The notes beneath the pieces are model-generated. The model was given only the letters and a program-made list of their open reading frames with translations, made no database searches and was not told the DNA's origin. A program made the translations under genes and the position numbers. A DNA stretch of 64,000 nucleotides from Odontesthes bonariensis (lineage: Eukaryota > Chordata > Actinopteri > Atheriniformes > Atherinopsidae). Shown here in pieces: positions 59,944 to 64,000 of this stretch (position 1 is the first letter of the stretch; each line of letters opens with the position of its first letter). The stretch lies in contig NC_134524.1 of NCBI RefSeq assembly GCF_027942865.1, positions 20,513,536-20,577,535 of the forward strand, written 5' to 3'.

Positions 59944-61702
59944 CTATCTTGTGGCAGCGTACACCACATGTGTCTCCAGCTCTCTGTCTTGCACCGGCCT
60001 TCTGCTCCTTTCTGCTTTGGGACGGAAACCCACTGCTGCATAGTTCAGGGCCTCAGAGGGCATCTGTAAATGAAAGTAGTTACAGTCACTAAGTAAACAA
60101 CCTAATATATGATTATTAAAAAAATTAGATATAATTAAAGGGATAGTTCGCCTCTTTTTACATGAAGCTGTATGACATCCCATATTAGCAATATCATTTA
60201 TGAACATTGACTTACCCCTGCTGCGTCCTGTGAGCCGAGTTCCAGTCTCGTTTTGGCGTTGACAAAGGTAGTCCGGCTAGTTTGCTAGGGTCCCCAAAAT
60301 AAAGCGTTTTGCTTCTCAAAACAATATGCATTCAAAAGAGTAATACATTTGCATCACAAAATCGTTCAACAGAAAAAGTCAGACCTCACAATCGCTTGGT
60401 GCTATTTTCTCTCCCTTCGTATCACTGCGTGCTGTGTAAACCGTGCAGACCGAAGTGCAGACCGAGCAGTAAACACCGTAACAGGTGCGGCTATCGCTAG
60501 GTGGCTGAACAAATTGATATGAAGGGAGGCAAAAATAGCGCCAAGCGATTGTGAGGTCTGTCTTTTTCTGGCTAACGATTTTGTGATGCAAATGTATTAC
60601 TCTTTTGAACGCATATTGTTTTGAGAAGCAAGACGCTTCATTTTCAGGACCCTAGCAAACTAGCCGGACTACCTTCGTCAACGCCAAAACAAGTCTGGAA
60701 CTCGGCTCACAGGACGCAGCGGGGGGTAAGTCAATGTTCATAAATGATATTGCTAATATGGGATGTCATACAGCTTCATGTCAAAAGAGGCGAACTATCC
60801 CTTTAAATCAGGGGGTGATTACCTCACTGTGTTGTGGATTCTGTTTGTCACTTTGAGCTGAATGACAACAACAGTTAATCTGGTTGGTTATTCGTTTCAC
60901 AGCTCAGCGTTTGTAAATGTTCTAAATCTCCAACTAAAATGAAAACTTACCTGTATGAAATGTCCTGATTCTGACAACCGGGCAGGTGATGAGTATTACA
61001 AGGAAAATGGTTCCACCGCCCAGGATTATGATCAGCGGATTTGCTGACCCATTAAACACATCTACAGGAGAAACAGCTACAATTTGTACACAGCAGCATT
61101 GGTTTGGAATCATTTGACACTGACTGATATATTAATTACATCAATCTTACCTTCAACCTGTAAATGTGTTGCACTGAAAATGACTGAGAGTTCATCTTTG
61201 TAACGTCCACAGAAATACAGTCCAGAGTCGGAGAAATCCACTTGTTTGATATTCAGAAAAAGGTTTGTGGTGTTGGATGTCATCTTAAATTTACTGTTTG
61301 GAAATCCATCACAAAGTGAAGCATTGGACTCAGAACTGAACATAGATGAGATGCGGCTGGCGTTGGGTCCGTTGGCCAGTTTGAACCAAATGATGTGACT
61401 AGGAAGGCTGCTAAAGTTGGAGCACAGCAGTGTGACTTCTTCACCAGGCTGGACCTCCACAGTGTGAAACTCCGACACTGACGCAGAGATCCAACCTGAA
61501 ACAAACCAACAGATGAAGCATTCATGAAGTCAAAATTCAACAAGAAACTAACAATGACTTCAACTCATGTTATTAGTGAACAGTTTGTATCACTTCTGTT
61601 GGATTACTACAGACAAACAGCTAGAAAGTTTTCAAATAAAAACATGTTGGTGTACTTACTGAAGGTGCAGAGCAAAGCCAGCATCAAGGTGAAGCTCATC
61701 AT
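59944..61702 (-). CDS. Gene I: single-V-domain ITIM receptor with a foldback MITE in intron 4
   Basis: Exons 61660-61702, 61151-61495, 60951-61061, 60823-60857 and 59944-60063, giving 217 residues. V domain: C39, W51, C110, R62, and unpaired C76. Stalk DVFNGSANPL. The helix contains a proline near its inner end (LITCPVVRI versus LIICLVVRI in E). GT donor. Tail ends ELETHVVYAATR with ITIM ALNYAAV. Intron 4 is lengthened by a 664-bp palindromic element. Closest to E in its V domain (KDELSVIFSAT). Confidence 0.88.
60139..60802. mobile_element. TTAA-flanked palindromic MITE (foldback)
   Basis: TTAA at 60135-60138 and 60803-60806. The arms, each near 300 bp, are inverted copies: AGGGATAGTTCGCCTCTTTT at the left faces AAAAGAGGCGAACTATCCCT at the right, and pairing continues inward past GTCCGGCTAGTTTGCTAG and CAATCGCTTGG. 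The loop is short (about 60420-60520). Confidence 0.9.
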
Positions 61703-62012
61703 TGTGCACACGACAGGACTCTGTCAGTGTGATGTTAGAAAGTGAACTGTGCTCCAGTTACTGTAGTCACTATAAGGAGGTGGGCTGTTCTTTCAGCTAT
61801 TGGACTGCTCGCACTGATCAAAAGCCTGACGATAGAAGAACATTTACAAATGAATCTCTAATGAACATCAGTTCAATCATTTATTCCCCCTTTTAAATAA
61901 AAGATAAATAAAGTGCTTCATTTACCTGATTGATTTATAGAATTGGAAACATGTTTGAATATAGCAGAAGTGTAATTAACTTTGCTACAAATCTCCATAT
62001 TGTTTGATTTTT
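61703..62012. other. 5' flank of gene I
   Basis: Conserved promoter and sequence matching 47189-47715 upstream of gene F, with an internal part shorter than there. Confidence 0.6.
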
Positions 62013-62208
62013 TTTGGGGGGGGGCTTTTTATGCCTTTAATGATAGGACAGTTGGAGAGAGACAGGAAGCAGGGGCCAGAGAGAGGGGGAATACATGCAG
62101 CAAGGGGCCATCCGGTGCAGGACTTGAACCAGGGATTGCTGCAGTGAGGACTGTAGCCTCTGTACATGGAGCGGCTGCTTAACCCACTACGCCACTGACC
62201 GCCCCCAC
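62013..62208. mobile_element. SINE insertion with 14-bp target duplication
   Basis: Flanked by ATTGTTTGATTTTT at 61999-62012 and 62209-62222; the F flank near 47716 is the empty site. Body words: GATAGGACAGTTGGAGAGAG, GACTTGAACCAGGG, and CTACGCCACTGACCGCCCCC. Confidence 0.85.
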
Positions 62209-62222
62209 ATTGTTTGATTTTT

Positions 62223-62944
62223 AACCAACTGCTGCTTGTGAAGTGAGTCTCAAGTTTATGACAAACGTTGCAAAAGTGACCACATCAGCAAGAGCAGTTT
62301 GAATCTCACCTGGCGAATGGTAATAACTGGATTAATGTTTGCCAGATCCAGAAGGCTCACAGATATGTCACAGTGGAGATGGATGGACCTTCACCTGCTG
62401 TGGTTCTGAATCTCTGTAACATCTGAAAACGTGCAGCTTTCAGCAGAGTGAATGCTTTGATATGAGGCTGCTTACGGTTCACTTTGTTAGAGGCAAGTGT
62501 TCAACACAGTGCAGTGATGTGAGCTTGTGTTAGCAGCGGGCATGTTCAGTGTGACTTGATCTGATGAGCAGTGACGCAGTTAGAGGCTTTTAAAAAACTA
62601 CCCAAACTGATATTTTCTTTCCATCTGAGACAGACTTGATGGGGCTGTGCTGTCTCTTCCTCTTAATCAACATGTGTAACTCTCTTTTTAGTCCCCTGCA
62701 GAAGACCTCAACTTTCTCTGCGCTGCCATCAGAGAGCTCACAGGCTCCTCCTCCATCAAACACCAGCCATGTTGTTATGTTCACAGATAAAGGAAGAATT
62801 TCAATGAACACAGAATTTATGATTAAACTACATTGTCTTTTTATTGGCACTGCAATTCATCCAAACACAAAAAACCCAACAATCAGATGAGTATAACAAA
62901 GGATTATTCTCTCTCTGAGCTTCTGTCAGTATGGGTGTGTGAGT
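62223..62944. other. I/J intergenic block and 3' UTR of gene J
   Basis: Matches 47720-48445. Holds the conserved 3' module and poly(A) region. No exon. Confidence 0.65.
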
Positions 62945-63975
62945 CTATCTTGTGGCAGCGTACACCACATGTGGCTCCAGCTCTCTGTCTTGCACCGGCC
63001 TTCTGCTCCTTTCTGCTTTGGGACGGAAACCCACTGCTGCATAGTTCAGGGCCTCAGAGGGCATCTGTAAATGAAAGTAGTTACAGTCACTACGTAAACA
63101 ATATATGATTATTAAAAAAACAAGATATAATAAAATCAGGGGGTGATTACCTCACTGTGTTGTGGATTCTGTTTGTCACTTTGAGCTGAATGACAACAGT
63201 TAATCTGGTCGGTTATTCGTTTCACAGCTCAGCGTGTGTAAATGTTCTAAATCTCCAACTAAAATGAAAACTTGCCTGTATGAAATGTCCTGACTCTGAC
63301 AACCAGGCAGATGATGAGTATTACAAGGAAAATGGTTCCACCGCCCAGGATTATGATCAGCGGATTTGTTGACCCATTAAACACATCTACAGGAGAGACA
63401 GCTACAATTTGTACACAGCAGCATTGGTTTGGAATCATTTGACAGTGACTGAAATATTAATGACATCAATCTTACCTTGAACCTGTAAATATGTTGCACT
63501 GAAAATGACTGAGAATCCATCTGTCTTACATCCACAGAAATACAGTCCAGAGTCGGAGAAATCCACTTGTTTGATATTCAGAAAAAGGTTTGTGGTGTTG
63601 GATGTCATCTTAAATTTACTCTTTGGAAATCCATCACAAAGTGAAGCATTGGACTCAGAACTGTACATATATGAGATGCGGCTGGCATTGGGTCTGTTCG
63701 CCAGTTTGAACCAAAAGATGTGAGTAGGAAGGCTGCTAAAGTTGGAGCACAGCAGTGTGACTTCTTCACCAGGCTGGACCTCCACAGTGTGAAACTCCGA
63801 CACTGACGCAGAGATCCAACCTGAAACAAACCAACAGATGAAGCATTCATGAAGTCAAAATTCAACCAGAACGAAGTAATCACGATACAGAAAACATAAA
63901 TTGTACAAATAAAAACACGTTGGTGTACTTACTGAAGCTGCAGAGCAAAGCCAGCATCAAGGTGAAGCTCATCAT
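62945..63975 (-). CDS. Gene J: single-V-domain ITIM receptor
   Basis: Exons 63933-63975, 63476-63820, 63276-63386, 63151-63185 and 62945-63064, giving 217 residues. V domain C39, W51, C110, R62, unpaired C76, plus a cysteine shortly after the canonical one (YFCGCKTDGFS), as in H. Stalk DVFNGSTNPL. Helix GGGTIFLVILIICLVV then RVR. The donor of the membrane exon is GC. Tail with ITIM ALNYAAV and HVVYAATR. Its promoter runs off the right edge of the window. Confidence 0.9.
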
Positions 63976-64000
63976 TGTGCACACGACAGGACTCTGTCAG

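Noticed and set aside
1-64000. CRISPR arrays, bacterial operons, rRNA or genuine tRNA genes
   Set aside because: None seen. The tRNA-like stretches are SINE heads with poor cloverleaf potential, and all direct repeats fit minisatellites or duplicated genes.

Overview
The window is teleost fish nuclear DNA. It has vertebrate-style genes with small phase-1 exons and GT/GC-AG introns. It is also dense in fish repeats: hAT, PIF/Harbinger and TTAA-flanked DNA elements, L2 and RNase H-bearing LINEs, tRNA-like SINEs and Ty3/gypsy fossils. I cannot name the species.

The only host genes I see form a tandem family of small type I membrane receptors. Each has a signal peptide, one Ig V-set domain without a J-type GxG motif, one uncharged transmembrane helix, and a short tail carrying an ITIM plus a conserved second tyrosine near the C-terminus. 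Ten members are present. Gene A (last exon only, 694-816), gene B (7289-9235), gene C (12726-15457) and gene D (23384-24435) are on the plus strand. Genes E (30249-31283), F (broken, 44577-47188), G (48449-49456), H (55445-56483), I (59944-61702) and J (62945-63975) are on the minus strand. B and C are divergent six-exon members with two cysteine pairs in the V domain. D to J form a recent, very similar five-exon subfamily in which the second cysteine pair is lost. All intact members keep the same exon phases (1-1-1-0 or 1-1-1-1-0). The layout resembles teleost multigene innate receptor clusters (NITR, DICP, NILT or CD300-like), but I cannot assign one of those names.

Layout: 0-1 kb, end of gene A. 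1.6-5.5 kb, a Ty3/gypsy fossil with 5-bp target duplications. 7.2-9.3 kb, gene B. 10.4-12.4 kb, SINEs and a Tc1 remnant. 12.7-15.5 kb, gene C. 16-22 kb, hAT, L2 LINE and Harbinger-type insertions. 23.3-24.5 kb, gene D. 24.8-30.2 kb, DNA transposons, a solo LTR and an orphan promoter copy. 30.2-31.3 kb, gene E. 33-44 kb, a repeat island with gypsy fragments, an LTR element with coding minisatellites, a possible split-direct-repeat element and an apparently full-length RNase H LINE. 44.4-50 kb, genes F and G. 50.7-54.9 kb, a hAT-like piece and gypsy fragments. 55.4-64 kb, genes H, I and J.

The flanks show repeated segmental duplication. The intergenic blocks of F/G, I/J and (inverted) D are homologous. 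The blocks at 27.7-29.2 and 58.4-59.9 kb match, as do those upstream of E, G and H. Transposons inserted after duplication leave exact empty sites in the sister copy. The family varies by cysteine loss, a stalk deletion, GC versus GT splice donors, ITIM loss, a 72-bp duplication over a stop codon, and a frameshift that predicts a soluble V protein.
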